Part shown: positions 1 through 6,804 of the stretch, piece after piece
Layout of the letters: the number at the start of each line of letters is the position of its first letter
Position numbering within the stretch: position 1 is the first letter of the stretch
Assembly (NCBI GenBank): GCA_003566155.1
Contig: PXEP01000169.1
Span: forward strand, 1 to 40,362
From: Candidatus Acetothermia bacterium
GTDB lineage: Bacteria; Bipolaricaulota; Bipolaricaulia; Bipolaricaulales; Bipolaricaulaceae
Direction of reading: 5' to 3'
DNA: 40,362 nt
Program-made: the position numbers and the translations under genes
The notes under the pieces: generated by a model
The model's input: the letters and a program-made list of their open reading frames with translations, nothing else
What the model was told of the DNA's origin: nothing
The model's database searches: none

Positions 1-15
1 AAGGAGGAGCTGGCC

Positions 16-1065
16 ATGGGAGAGCAACGACTTCGCATAGAGCGACTGGACCCGTACACGGAGGACACGGGGATCCTGTCCCAGGTGCACGCGTTGCTCG
101 CGCGCCGGCATGCTGAGGCCTGGCCAGAGGATCCAGCGACAACCTATGACGAGGTCGTGCGCGACCTGCGCAGTACGCCCGCCTTTGTTGGGAAGAGACG
201 GTGGGTAGCGTGGAAGGGTGCCCGCGTCGTGGGCTATGCAAGCGTGGCGCTACCGGAGACCCAAGACAACCGCCACTTGGCCGATGGCAGCTTGTATGTC
301 CTTCCCGAAGAGCGCAGGAAGGGTGTTGGCAGTAGACTCCTCACCGAAATCGCCACTGCAGCCCGTGCCGACGGCAGGCGGCTGCTTTTGGACGGCACCG
401 ATGCCGATATCCCGGCGGGCGAGGCGTTCGCCAAGGCTGTGGAGGCAAAGCCGGGGTTGAAATTGTCCATCAGCCAACTGGAGCTCGCGCAGGTAGACCG
501 AGACCTGATTCGAAGGTGGATCGAACAGGCGCCGACGCAAGCGTTCGAGCTGGGCGTATGGCTTGGTCCGTACCCGGAGGAAGACCTTCCGGCGATCATC
601 GCCCTGCGCGAGGTGATGAACACAGCGCCGCGCGAGGACTTGGATGTGGAGGACTTCCACTGGACCCCCGAGCACCTGCGGCAGGTTGAACAGGCACTGG
701 CCGACGCCGGCGAAGAGCGATGGACCCTCTACTGTCGCCATAAGCCAAGCGGCGAGCTGGCCGGGTATACAGAAGTCTACTGGAGCCCAGAACACCCAGA
801 GCGTCTGGGGCAGGGCGACACGGGGGTCATGCCCGCCTACCGGCGGCGCGGGCTGGGCAAGTGGCTCAAGGCAGCCATGCTGGAGCGGGTGTTCGCCGAG
901 CGGCCACAGGTCGAGCGCATCCGCACAGGGAACGCTGGTTCCAACGCACCGATGCTCAAGATCAACCGTGAACTCGGCTTCCGCGAACGCAAGCGGATCA
1001 CTGTCTGGCAAGCGGAGCTTGGCACAGTCGAAGCACGCTTGAACGGCGAGCGCGCCCCGAGCTAA
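16..1065 (+). CDS. Tandem GNAT-family N-acetyltransferase
   Basis: This 349-residue protein carries two GNAT folds in tandem. Each has an acetyl-CoA pyrophosphate-binding motif A: RRKGVG near residues 100-105 and RRRGLG near 276-281. The family transfers an acetyl group from acetyl-CoA to an amine; the substrate cannot be read here. The layout resembles mycothiol synthase and other double-GNAT enzymes, but I see no thiol-biosynthesis neighbours. The start is set by AAGGAGG at positions 1-7, eight bases before the ATG. The window begins just upstream, so its operon partners are unknown. It converges on the flavodoxin gene, and the 106-nt gap holds only a weak 6-bp inverted repeat. No signal peptide or membrane segment is visible, so it should be cytoplasmic. 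Confidence 0.85.
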   Translation: MGEQRLRIERLDPYTEDTGILSQVHALLARRHAEAWPEDPATTYDEVVRDLRSTPAFVGKRRWVAWKGARVVGYASVALPETQDNRHLADGSLYVLPEERRKGVGSRLLTEIATAARADGRRLLLDGTDADIPAGEAFAKAVEAKPGLKLSISQLELAQVDRDLIRRWIEQAPTQAFELGVWLGPYPEEDLPAIIALREVMNTAPREDLDVEDFHWTPEHLRQVEQALADAGEERWTLYCRHKPSGELAGYTEVYWSPEHPERLGQGDTGVMPAYRRRGLGKWLKAAMLERVFAERPQVERIRTGNAGSNAPMLKINRELGFRERKRITVWQAELGTVEARLNGERAPS

Positions 1066-1171
1066 ATCCCAACAGGCGGGGTCCATGGCCACGCCGCAGA
1101 ACCGTGGCAAACAGCTCCACGACTAGCATTGGGCTGTAATGCTTCCAGGATCACGCTTCCCGTGTCGGCGG

Positions 1172-1654
1172 CTAGCCAAGCAGCTTCTTGGCTGTCGCGG
1201 CCACCCGCGCGCCGAGTTTGCGGGCCGCCTCTTGCGTGTGTTCGTCCGGGGTCCCGGCACACGCGACGCCGTAATGCCCTCCCACTTCCAACGGATCCCC
1301 CAGAACAATCATTCCGTAGATCAGCATCGCCTGGAGGATGGCGATCATCGTGGTTTCCTTGCCGCCGGTGTGGTGGGCGGAGGTGGCAAACGCTGCGCCG
1401 ACCTTGCCCTCCATATGCTTGCGCACCTTGATGAAATTGTCGAATACCTTCTTGATCTCAGCTGCCGGGCCTCCATAGTAGACCGGCGACCCGGCAATCA
1501 CAGCGTGGCTTTCTTTGAACTCATCTATGGTGATGTCCTCCGTGCTCCGCACAAGTACGTCCACCCCTTCCACCTGCCTCGCCCCCTCGGCGACCGCTTG
1601 GGCAAGGAGTTTCGTGTTCCCGCTCCGTGAATGGTATAGAACCAGAACTTGCAT
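1172..1654 (-). CDS. Flavodoxin / NAD(P)H-dependent FMN reductase-like protein
   Basis: This 160-residue protein has the flavodoxin FMN phosphate loop at the N-terminus (LYHSRSGNTKLLA, residues 5-17). A second flavin-contacting segment follows (GSPVYYGGPAAEIKKVFD, mid-protein) and then TSAHHTGGKETT. This pattern is closest to the WrbA and flavodoxin family, which carries FMN and passes electrons to or from quinones or redox partners. It is a little shorter than WrbA (about 200 residues), so a simple flavodoxin or flavoprotein oxidoreductase is the safer name. GGGGAGG sits six bases before the ATG. It lies downstream of the MFS transporter and the small Cys-rich ORF on the same strand and may be cotranscribed with them. 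Physiological partners are unknown. Confidence 0.85.
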   Translation of the reverse strand: MQVLVLYHSRSGNTKLLAQAVAEGARQVEGVDVLVRSTEDITIDEFKESHAVIAGSPVYYGGPAAEIKKVFDNFIKVRKHMEGKVGAAFATSAHHTGGKETTMIAILQAMLIYGMIVLGDPLEVGGHYGVACAGTPDEHTQEAARKLGARVAATAKKLLG

Positions 1655-1691
1655 CCTGAACCTCCCCTCTCCTCAGACTCTGGGTAGAATA

Positions 1692-1859
1692 CTAGCCCTC
1701 GGCGGCTAATCGGTCGAGGAACGCCTCCACCTCGTCTCCACACCCTGTGAACCAACCATTGACACAGCTCGGGCAAACTACGATCGGTTGACTGGCAACT
1801 GAGAGCCCAAAACAGCCGCAACCTCCTGCCCCAACTGGCGCCGGGGAGCTGGCTAGCAA
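1692..1859 (-). CDS. Possible 55-residue cysteine-rich small protein
   Basis: A short open frame between the MFS gene and the flavodoxin gene would start at a TTG that overlaps the MFS stop codon. A GGGGAG sequence lies eight bases upstream of it. The product would contain five cysteines, in CGC, CPSC and GCG settings at about residues 14, 16, 29, 32 and 40. It ends with an amphipathic acidic stretch (DEVEAFLDRLAAEG). The cysteine spacing suggests metal or thiol chemistry. The second half uses codons typical of coding DNA here. No family is recognised, and the start is uncertain because it relies on TTG. It may equally be a chance open frame in a 200-nt gap, so I hold this loosely. Confidence 0.35.
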   Translation of the reverse strand: MLASSPAPVGAGGCGCFGLSVASQPIVVCPSCVNGWFTGCGDEVEAFLDRLAAEG

Positions 1860-3157
1860 GAGCGCGGCTCCCCGGCGCTTTGCACTGCCGATCTGGCCGG
1901 GCGGACCCCTTTGCGCACAAAGTACATGTACATCAAAACCGACGCCGCTACGTAAGCCACACACGTCAGGGCGAATACCGGAGTGAACCCAGGGCCATCC
2001 TGGAGCTGCCCGCTGGCCCAAGAACTCACCGCCCAACTGCCCTGCCAGCTCATGATGAGCAAAGCGCTCGCCGTTGCCCGACGTTTGGCTTCCACCTCCT
2101 CCATAACGAACGCGAAATAGAGCGGGTTACCCAGGTTCATCAGCCCGGCGCGAATGAGAAACCCCACCACTGCAGGAGCAAGCACAGGAGAGAACCCCAG
2201 CGTTATGAGAAAGGGGATGGAAACCAACTGGGAAACAACAACGGCACGTGGCTTACCCAGGCGCTCGGCGAAAACCGGTCCCAGCAGAGTCGCCACGCCG
2301 ATGAATAGCGACTGCCCGGCAAATAGCGCCCCGAGCAGGCTGTCCGAAACATCGAACTTCGTCTTGAAGAACACGTTCAAGAACGGAATGAGCGCGCCCG
2401 CTCCCAGTCCTACCACCACATGTGGGATCACGAACCGCACCATGGGCCGAACCCCCCGCAAGACCTGGAGCGGGCTGGGCCGTTGCCCAGACGGTCGGGG
2501 ATGGACAGGTGAACTCCGGCGGGGAACGTCCAACCTAAGCAAAGGAAAGGCCGAAGCGAGGAACAACAACGCCCCCACCAGCAAGGTTCCCCGATACACG
2601 GCCGGGTCACCTCCCTCGACCTGTAGCAAGACGGCGAACAACGCCGGCAACCCTCCCGCAACCAGGGAGCCGAAGAATCCAGACAGTGTGCGAGCAGAAA
2701 ACTGGACGCTGAACAAGTGCGTCCGTTCTTCCTCCCCGCTGTGGGTGGCCATAAACGGCGCGTTCACCACTTCGATTAAGGTTCGGCTGAGTCCGAATCC
2801 CACCCCAAATGCAAGCAGCGCCGCTTGCGTGGGGGAGACCACGATGAGGGTCAGCGAAGCTGATACGATACCCAGCGCAGCAAACAGCAATTTACGGTGC
2901 CCCAGCCGATCGCCGAGCACCCCTGCAGGAACAGCACATATTGTGGCTACCAGCGCGGGAAGTCCGACAAGCACCCCCAGGAACGACGGTTCGTAGCCCA
3001 AGGAGAGTACGTACAGGTTGAAGAACAAGCGGTACACGGCAAACCCAAGCCCGCTAAGAAACGTATAGCCGAGGTAAAGCCGTGCGTTCCGGCCGAACTG
3101 CCTTAGCCTGTCGCGGTACGCGCGGATCGGTCCCATGGCCGGGCATTGTAGACGCAA
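1853..3157 (-). CDS. Major facilitator superfamily (MFS) transporter
   Basis: This 434-residue integral membrane protein has about twelve hydrophobic segments. It has the MFS loop 2-3 signature in the form GVLGDRLGHRK (around residues 80-90), with a short cytoplasmic loop rich in Arg and Pro in the middle. Such proteins move small solutes or drugs using an ion gradient. The closest style is multidrug or sugar efflux, but the substrate is unknown. The frame begins with TTG at 3157, and a GAGGTGAT element lies about twelve bases upstream. An in-frame ATG at 3136 is an alternative: it has no Shine-Dalgarno site, but TACAAT lies eight bases upstream, which would suit a leaderless transcript. It probably heads a group with the small ORF and flavodoxin. 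Confidence 0.88.
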   Translation of the reverse strand: MRLQCPAMGPIRAYRDRLRQFGRNARLYLGYTFLSGLGFAVYRLFFNLYVLSLGYEPSFLGVLVGLPALVATICAVPAGVLGDRLGHRKLLFAALGIVSASLTLIVVSPTQAALLAFGVGFGLSRTLIEVVNAPFMATHSGEEERTHLFSVQFSARTLSGFFGSLVAGGLPALFAVLLQVEGGDPAVYRGTLLVGALLFLASAFPLLRLDVPRRSSPVHPRPSGQRPSPLQVLRGVRPMVRFVIPHVVVGLGAGALIPFLNVFFKTKFDVSDSLLGALFAGQSLFIGVATLLGPVFAERLGKPRAVVVSQLVSIPFLITLGFSPVLAPAVVGFLIRAGLMNLGNPLYFAFVMEEVEAKRRATASALLIMSWQGSWAVSSWASGQLQDGPGFTPVFALTCVAYVAASVLMYMYFVRKGVRPARSAVQSAGEPRSC

Positions 3158-3254
3158 GGTGTCGGCTGATCACCTCTACGCCACAGCAGCATACGGCGAC
3201 CCATAGCACCAGGCATTCACTTGCATCGGACGGTGTTTGGAGCGGACAGATAGC

Positions 3255-3285
3255 AAAAAGGGGCGACCCGTACGCGGATCGCCCC
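3255..3285 (-). terminator. Rho-independent terminator of the small lipoprotein gene
   Basis: Read on the minus strand, a GGGGCGA / TCGCCCC stem has one internal mismatch, then a CCG/CGG extension closing a four-base loop. It is followed at once by five T residues. It begins 37 bases after the stop codon of the lipoprotein gene, which supports that small gene being a real transcription unit. Confidence 0.85.
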
Positions 3286-3321
3286 GTCAAGAGTTTTCGG
3301 ATTGTTGGTTTGCCTGCAACC

Positions 3322-3459
3322 CTACGGCACGCTGTTCACTGGCGGCGGTTCATCGAAGTCGTCGTCGACATCGATGTCCTCACAGCCCATAAGGGTAATA
3401 AGCGCAGGTACCACCACGAGCACGAGCAGCAACCACCTAAAACGGCGGAGCTTTCGCAT
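3322..3459 (-). CDS. Tiny acidic lipoprotein (45 residues)
   Basis: This very short gene encodes a complete lipoprotein precursor. It has a basic N-terminus (MRKLRRFR), a hydrophobic stretch of about 15 residues and a lipobox LMGC with the acylated cysteine at residue 26. The mature part would be only 20 residues, with eight acidic ones (run DIDVDDDFDE) and then a proline-rich tail. A strong Shine-Dalgarno sequence, AGGGGGTGAT, lies just upstream of the ATG. A promoter-like pair lies upstream and a clear T-tailed terminator downstream, so it is probably a monocistronic unit. It is too short for usual gene callers. The known role of a lipobox is membrane anchoring after signal peptidase II cleavage. 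The function of the acidic tail is unknown; metal binding or charge-based contact with a partner are guesses. Confidence 0.8.
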   Translation of the reverse strand: MRKLRRFRWLLLVLVVVPALITLMGCEDIDVDDDFDEPPPVNSVP

Positions 3460-3492
3460 CGTGGATCACCCCCTTTCGTCCCTGATAGATTC

Positions 3493-3521
3493 ATACTACT
3501 GTACCTGGCGTTCAAAGTCCA
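3493..3521 (-). promoter_or_regulatory. Sigma-70-type promoter for the small lipoprotein gene
   Basis: On the minus strand TGGACT (4 of 6 to the -35 consensus) and TAGTAT (4 of 6 to the -10 consensus) are separated by exactly 17 bases. The -10 lies 33 bases before the ATG. The rest of the interval to the dinB stop (3522-3698) shows no gene or strong hairpin. Confidence 0.5.
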
Positions 3522-3698
3522 GAATTGGGCACTCAGATATGCGATATGAAACCTAATTGCTTATAGTATGGACAGATGCTTAGTACGGTAGTAAACACGG
3601 TGGGGGGCGGTAGCTGAAGGCCTTGATTCTGTCCCTGTGCTCGCCTGGAGGAAGCAGAAAGCTGAAGAATGTGTACAGCTTGGCGGAGTTGCGTTCTA

Positions 3699-4949
3699 TT
3701 ACGATCGGCGATCGTCAGCTTGTCGATCCTGGGCGATCTCCTTTTGCCGTCCCATGCCCCCGGTGGCCTGCGTCAAAACCCGACAGGCGTACACCGAACC
3801 CCGCCACAGCGCGCTCTCCCCATAGCGGTTACGGATGTGATCCATAGCGTGCTCCAGTCGCTCACGTCGCCGTTGCTCGGGAAGAAGCGGTCGTGGAGCT
3901 TCCTTGCCGCTGATCACCGATCCTACCCGCACGCCAACCATGGTGGTCTGGCCGGGAAATCCTCCATGACTACGCACCAAATCGAGCGCTGTCTGAAAGA
4001 TGATCTCTTCGTCATCGGTCGGAACCTCCAGCGCACGCTGCCCGCCACGATGGTGCATGTTGGCATCACGCAGATCCAGGTGCACCACGCGACCGGCCAA
4101 CCCTTTGGACCGCAGGCGACGTCCCGTACGCTCGCACAGGTACAAAAGTACGCTACGCGCTCCCTCCGGATCACGCAGGGCCTTCGGCACAGCATGGGAG
4201 TGTCCCACGCTCTTTAGCTCTTCCTCCTGCCAATACGGAATCAACGGGCTGGGGTCCAGTCCCCGACCCCACATAGCCAGTACCGCTCCGTACACCCCGA
4301 ACCGGGCCCGCAGATAACCTTCCGGATAACGGCTCAGGTCGGCCAGATTCCAGATGCCCATGTGGGACAGGCGCCGGGCAATGCGGGGGCCAATACCGCA
4401 CACGTCCTCCACCGGGGTGCGAGCGAGCACCTGAGGTACGTCTTGGGGACATATCCGATGTACTCCGGCAGGTTTTGCCTTCTCCACAGCCAGCTTGGCC
4501 AAAAGTTTACTGGGGGCGATACCAATGGAGCAGGTAATCCACTCCCCCAACGTCGCGCGGAGGCGACGCTGTATCTCTCGCGCCAGGCACAGCGCCCCCC
4601 CATGCCGATCCGCCTCTTGCGTGACGTCCATGAACACCTCGTCGATGGAGTACACCTCCACCATAGGTGTGTAATCGACGAGTACATCCAAAAAGCGCCG
4701 GGTAATGGTTTCGTACTTATCGGGATCGCCGGGAACGAAGGTGAGGTGCGGACATAGTTTACGAGCTTCCCAAGTGGACATGCCCGCCCGGATCCCATAA
4801 GTCTTGGCCTCGCGGGAGGCGGCGGCCACTACCGAATGGATGTCCGGCCGGCCGGAGACCACGATGGGCTGGCCCCGGAGGGCGGGGTTGGCCTGCTGTT
4901 CCACCGAGGCGAAGTACGCGTCCATATCGATATGGAGGATGATCAACAT
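3699..4949 (-). CDS. dinB: DNA polymerase IV (Y-family translesion polymerase)
   Basis: From the chosen ATG at 4949 the protein has 416 residues. The palm carries the Y-family metal ligands in HIDMDAYFASVE (Asp8) and SIDE (Asp103, Glu104). The finger and thumb regions follow, including the helix-hairpin-helix VCGIGPRIARRLSHMGI, and the C-terminal third is the little-finger domain. The enzyme copies past damaged bases at replication forks. The open frame extends further upstream, but the ATG has GGGAGG placed correctly, and its protein begins exactly where the family begins. The start overlaps the stop of the upstream DUF6504-like gene by seven bases, so translation is likely coupled. No LexA-like box of the common types is visible. 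The Arg- and Asp-rich tail is unusual and may be a disordered end. Confidence 0.95.
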   Translation of the reverse strand: MLIILHIDMDAYFASVEQQANPALRGQPIVVSGRPDIHSVVAAASREAKTYGIRAGMSTWEARKLCPHLTFVPGDPDKYETITRRFLDVLVDYTPMVEVYSIDEVFMDVTQEADRHGGALCLAREIQRRLRATLGEWITCSIGIAPSKLLAKLAVEKAKPAGVHRICPQDVPQVLARTPVEDVCGIGPRIARRLSHMGIWNLADLSRYPEGYLRARFGVYGAVLAMWGRGLDPSPLIPYWQEEELKSVGHSHAVPKALRDPEGARSVLLYLCERTGRRLRSKGLAGRVVHLDLRDANMHHRGGQRALEVPTDDEEIIFQTALDLVRSHGGFPGQTTMVGVRVGSVISGKEAPRPLLPEQRRRERLEHAMDHIRNRYGESALWRGSVYACRVLTQATGGMGRQKEIAQDRQADDRRS

Positions 4950-5203
4950 TCCACCTCCCACTGCACTCCTTCCACAAACCAGCGCACCTTGGTCCCATCG
5001 AAACGAAGCCGAAGAAGGCTTCCCCCGGCGGTGACGGAGTAAAAGAGGAGGCGGGTGCTGCCTTCCCAACGCTCATGGATCAGGTGGATGTCCTCCACCG
5101 GGAAGGGGCGACCCTGCCACCGGAGCCGAAGGGGTGTGGGATAGGGGGCACGGGCCGGAAACAGGGCCTCCACGTCCACAGGGTCGTCCACCGGATGCAA
5201 CAC
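4943..5203 (-). CDS. DUF6504-like small protein coupled to dinB
   Basis: This 86-residue protein has the hallmark layout of the small DUF6504-type family: a short basic segment with WQGRPFPVEDI, a WEGSTRLLFYSV strand pair, then LRFDGTKVRWFVEGV. Members are often encoded beside error-prone polymerases, and this one overlaps the dinB start by seven bases. The start is GTG, with GAGGAGG five bases upstream. That Shine-Dalgarno sequence is inside a long palindrome. The molecular role of the family is not established. Its position suggests an accessory factor in translesion synthesis. The family name is from pattern memory and a profile search should confirm it. Confidence 0.75.
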   Translation of the reverse strand: MLHPVDDPVDVEALFPARAPYPTPLRLRWQGRPFPVEDIHLIHERWEGSTRLLFYSVTAGGSLLRLRFDGTKVRWFVEGVQWEVEC

Positions 5204-5208
5204 TGCCG

Positions 5209-5251
5209 CCTCCTCTCGACAAAGCGTACTCCTTTATCGAGAGGAGGTCAA
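5209..5251 (-). promoter_or_regulatory. Palindrome and promoter-like pair at the head of the dinB operon
   Basis: Positions 5209-5219 (CCTCCTCTCGA) and 5237-5247 (TCGAGAGGAGG) are perfect inverted repeats. In RNA the intervening bases add five more pairs (one G-U), giving about 16 base pairs and a seven-base loop. The 3' arm contains the Shine-Dalgarno site of the GTG at 5203, so folding would hide it. The same stretch also holds TTGACC (5246-5251) and TACGCT (5223-5228) spaced by 17 bases, a plausible promoter. If that promoter is used, the element acts as a DNA operator rather than an RNA hairpin. Both readings remain open. Confidence 0.6.
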
Positions 5252-5352
5252 CGAGACACCCGTGGCCGGCCGTGCGCAGCGTACAGCTCAGGGACAATGC
5301 CCAAACTCCCCTTCATGACCAAGGACAAGTCGCCGCAACCCCTACTTACCGC

Positions 5353-6174
5353 TTACCGCGGACTTCCAACCTGCGTGCTCACATCGCCGGCTGTTACATC
5401 GGGATGGTGATAGCGACGGCGCCTTCGCGTGCCCCTCCTGCGAACCTGGATCGCCGCCACCGGACAGAAGTGCACACAGGCAAAGCACTGTTCGCAGCGG
5501 CCCAGCCATTCCGGACGGCCGCCGGCAAGCTGCACGTTCTCCACCGGACATACCCGAGCGCACGTCCCACAGCTAATACAAGTCTCATCGACGGTGAAGC
5601 GCCTATCCCGGCTGCGACAGGTTCTGACAAACGCCCGCCCCCCAATCGCGAACACCGTCCTTCCCACAATCCTGGTACCCCAGGGCACCCGTTCGATCGA
5701 CCGGCGCTCCTCTCCAACGACCCCCACAATACGCGCTACCTCCCGCTCCATTCGCTCCTGCATGGTTTGCACGGCCTTCTCGCCGCCCACGTTGTACAGC
5801 GCAACGTAATTTCCAAGCATCTCGACCGTGAAAGCTGCATCCAACCTGGACCCGAGTCTGCGGAAACTCTCCGCAGCGTGTTCCACCACCACCCCCGGGA
5901 GTCCTCCTGTAGTAACGACGACGAATATGTAGCCTACGTCAGTCAGATCCAACCGCTGGATGAACTCCTGTACAAGGAGGGGCAAGGTGCAAAAGTAGAC
6001 AGGGCAGACGATCCCCATCCGACCGGGCGGCACTCGAACTTCCTTCTGGTCGCCGAACAAAGCGATCGGCCGGAGTTCCACATCCCCCAGACCAGCGGCA
6101 ATCGCTCGCCCGCAGGCAAGCGAATTTCCTGTGCCGGTGAAATAATAAAGCGTGGTGTGCTGTCCCTTGGTCAT
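5353..6174 (-). CDS. EFR1-type flavodoxin-ferredoxin protein
   Basis: This 273-residue protein fuses a flavodoxin fold to a two-cluster ferredoxin domain. The FMN loop is YYFTGTGNSLA (residues 10-20). The C-terminal part has two CxxCxxCxxxCP motifs, at Cys199-Cys209 and Cys227-Cys237, for two [4Fe-4S] clusters. EFR1 family proteins are soluble electron carriers of anaerobes whose partners are mostly unknown. The ATG at 6174 overlaps the TGA of the upstream regulator by four bases, so it is the last gene of a three-gene operon with STAS/ATPase regulators. It ends in an Arg-rich tail after the clusters. The assignment is firm at domain level; the electron donor and acceptor are unknown. Confidence 0.88.
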   Translation of the reverse strand: MTKGQHTTLYYFTGTGNSLACGRAIAAGLGDVELRPIALFGDQKEVRVPPGRMGIVCPVYFCTLPLLVQEFIQRLDLTDVGYIFVVVTTGGLPGVVVEHAAESFRRLGSRLDAAFTVEMLGNYVALYNVGGEKAVQTMQERMEREVARIVGVVGEERRSIERVPWGTRIVGRTVFAIGGRAFVRTCRSRDRRFTVDETCISCGTCARVCPVENVQLAGGRPEWLGRCEQCFACVHFCPVAAIQVRRRGTRRRRRYHHPDVTAGDVSTQVGSPR

Positions 6175-6797
6175 CTCGACTCCCCCCCGAAATCGTCCCT
6201 CTCATCGCCGGCCCGATCCTTCGTTTCGCTTGACGGAAGATCCGGCTGCAAGGCCATAGCCCGGTTCTGCCAGCCGCCCATGGGCCGGTTCTCCCGCTCC
6301 AGGTGCACGAGTCGCAGCCGAGCCAGCGTCGACAGGCGGACCGCCGCCCCTTGCACGGATACCCCCAGTTCCCCTGCCAACTGTTGGCTGGTGATTACCC
6401 CCTTAACGTGAACCACATCCAACGCCTGTTCCAGGTAAGGGGGCAGGTAGCCCAGCACACATAGGCCGTCCTCGAGCCGTGCCAACACGGCCAGTTTCCG
6501 CTGCGCCAGGCGCGCCCCGAGATCCTCCACCGCTTCCTGGTCCGACCCCTGCACCACAAGGTACCTTCCTGCGTCCCCACGCTCGGTCAACCAGGCGACA
6601 GCTTCCACCAGTGTCTCGTCGGCGAACGACCCGCTCAACACCTCCAAACCGCTCATATCTACCAGCAGGATTCCCCGCTCGGGCAAGCTCCGCAACGCTT
6701 CGATCAACTCATGGCGAACACGTTTGCCTTCCTGCCGAGTGCCCAGCCGCAGGCCGTAGGTGGCCAGCGGGAATGTTCTGGCCTTCATGTGTCCCAT
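6171..6797 (-). CDS. DUF4325-like STAS domain fused to a winged helix
   Basis: This 208-residue protein begins with a STAS-like DUF4325 region whose signature is VDMSGLEVLSGSFADETL (residues 46-63). It ends with a small helix-turn-helix at about residues 130-170 (VITSQQLAGELGVSVQGAAVRLSTLARLRLV, split here for reading), followed by a charged tail. DUF4325 proteins commonly pair with histidine-kinase-like ATPases, and here such an ATPase is encoded eight bases upstream. I infer a partner-switching regulator that binds DNA directly. Two ATGs are possible, at 6797 and 6788; AGGAGG lies three and twelve bases before them, so the exact start is uncertain. The downstream EFR1 gene overlaps by four bases and is a likely output of the switch. 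Confidence 0.7.
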   Translation of the reverse strand: MGHMKARTFPLATYGLRLGTRQEGKRVRHELIEALRSLPERGILLVDMSGLEVLSGSFADETLVEAVAWLTERGDAGRYLVVQGSDQEAVEDLGARLAQRKLAVLARLEDGLCVLGYLPPYLEQALDVVHVKGVITSQQLAGELGVSVQGAAVRLSTLARLRLVHLERENRPMGGWQNRAMALQPDLPSSETKDRAGDERDDFGGESR

Positions 6798-6804
6798 GTT
6801 CCTC

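Noticed and set aside
250-1110. Long minus-strand open frame opposite the GNAT gene
   Set aside because: Its composition and lack of recognisable motifs fit a shadow of the real plus-strand acetyltransferase, which has a ribosome site and two clear GNAT motifs.
1066-1171. Hairpin between the convergent GNAT and flavodoxin genes as terminator
   Set aside because: Only a six-base stem with a nine-base loop and no T run; too weak to report as a feature.
3541-3698. Plus-strand promoter (TATAGT near 3563) and a short plus-strand gene
   Set aside because: The following plus-strand frame has no ribosome site, lies over the real dinB gene and shows no protein features.
5204-5352. LexA (SOS) box upstream of dinB
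   Set aside because: Neither the GAAC-N4-GTTC nor the CTGT-N8-ACAG type of motif is present; only the unrelated palindrome is.
5134-6411. 425-residue plus-strand open frame across the EFR1 gene
   Set aside because: The minus strand encodes a clear EFR1 protein; the plus-strand product is Pro/Arg/Ser-rich without domains, as expected of a shadow frame in high-GC DNA.
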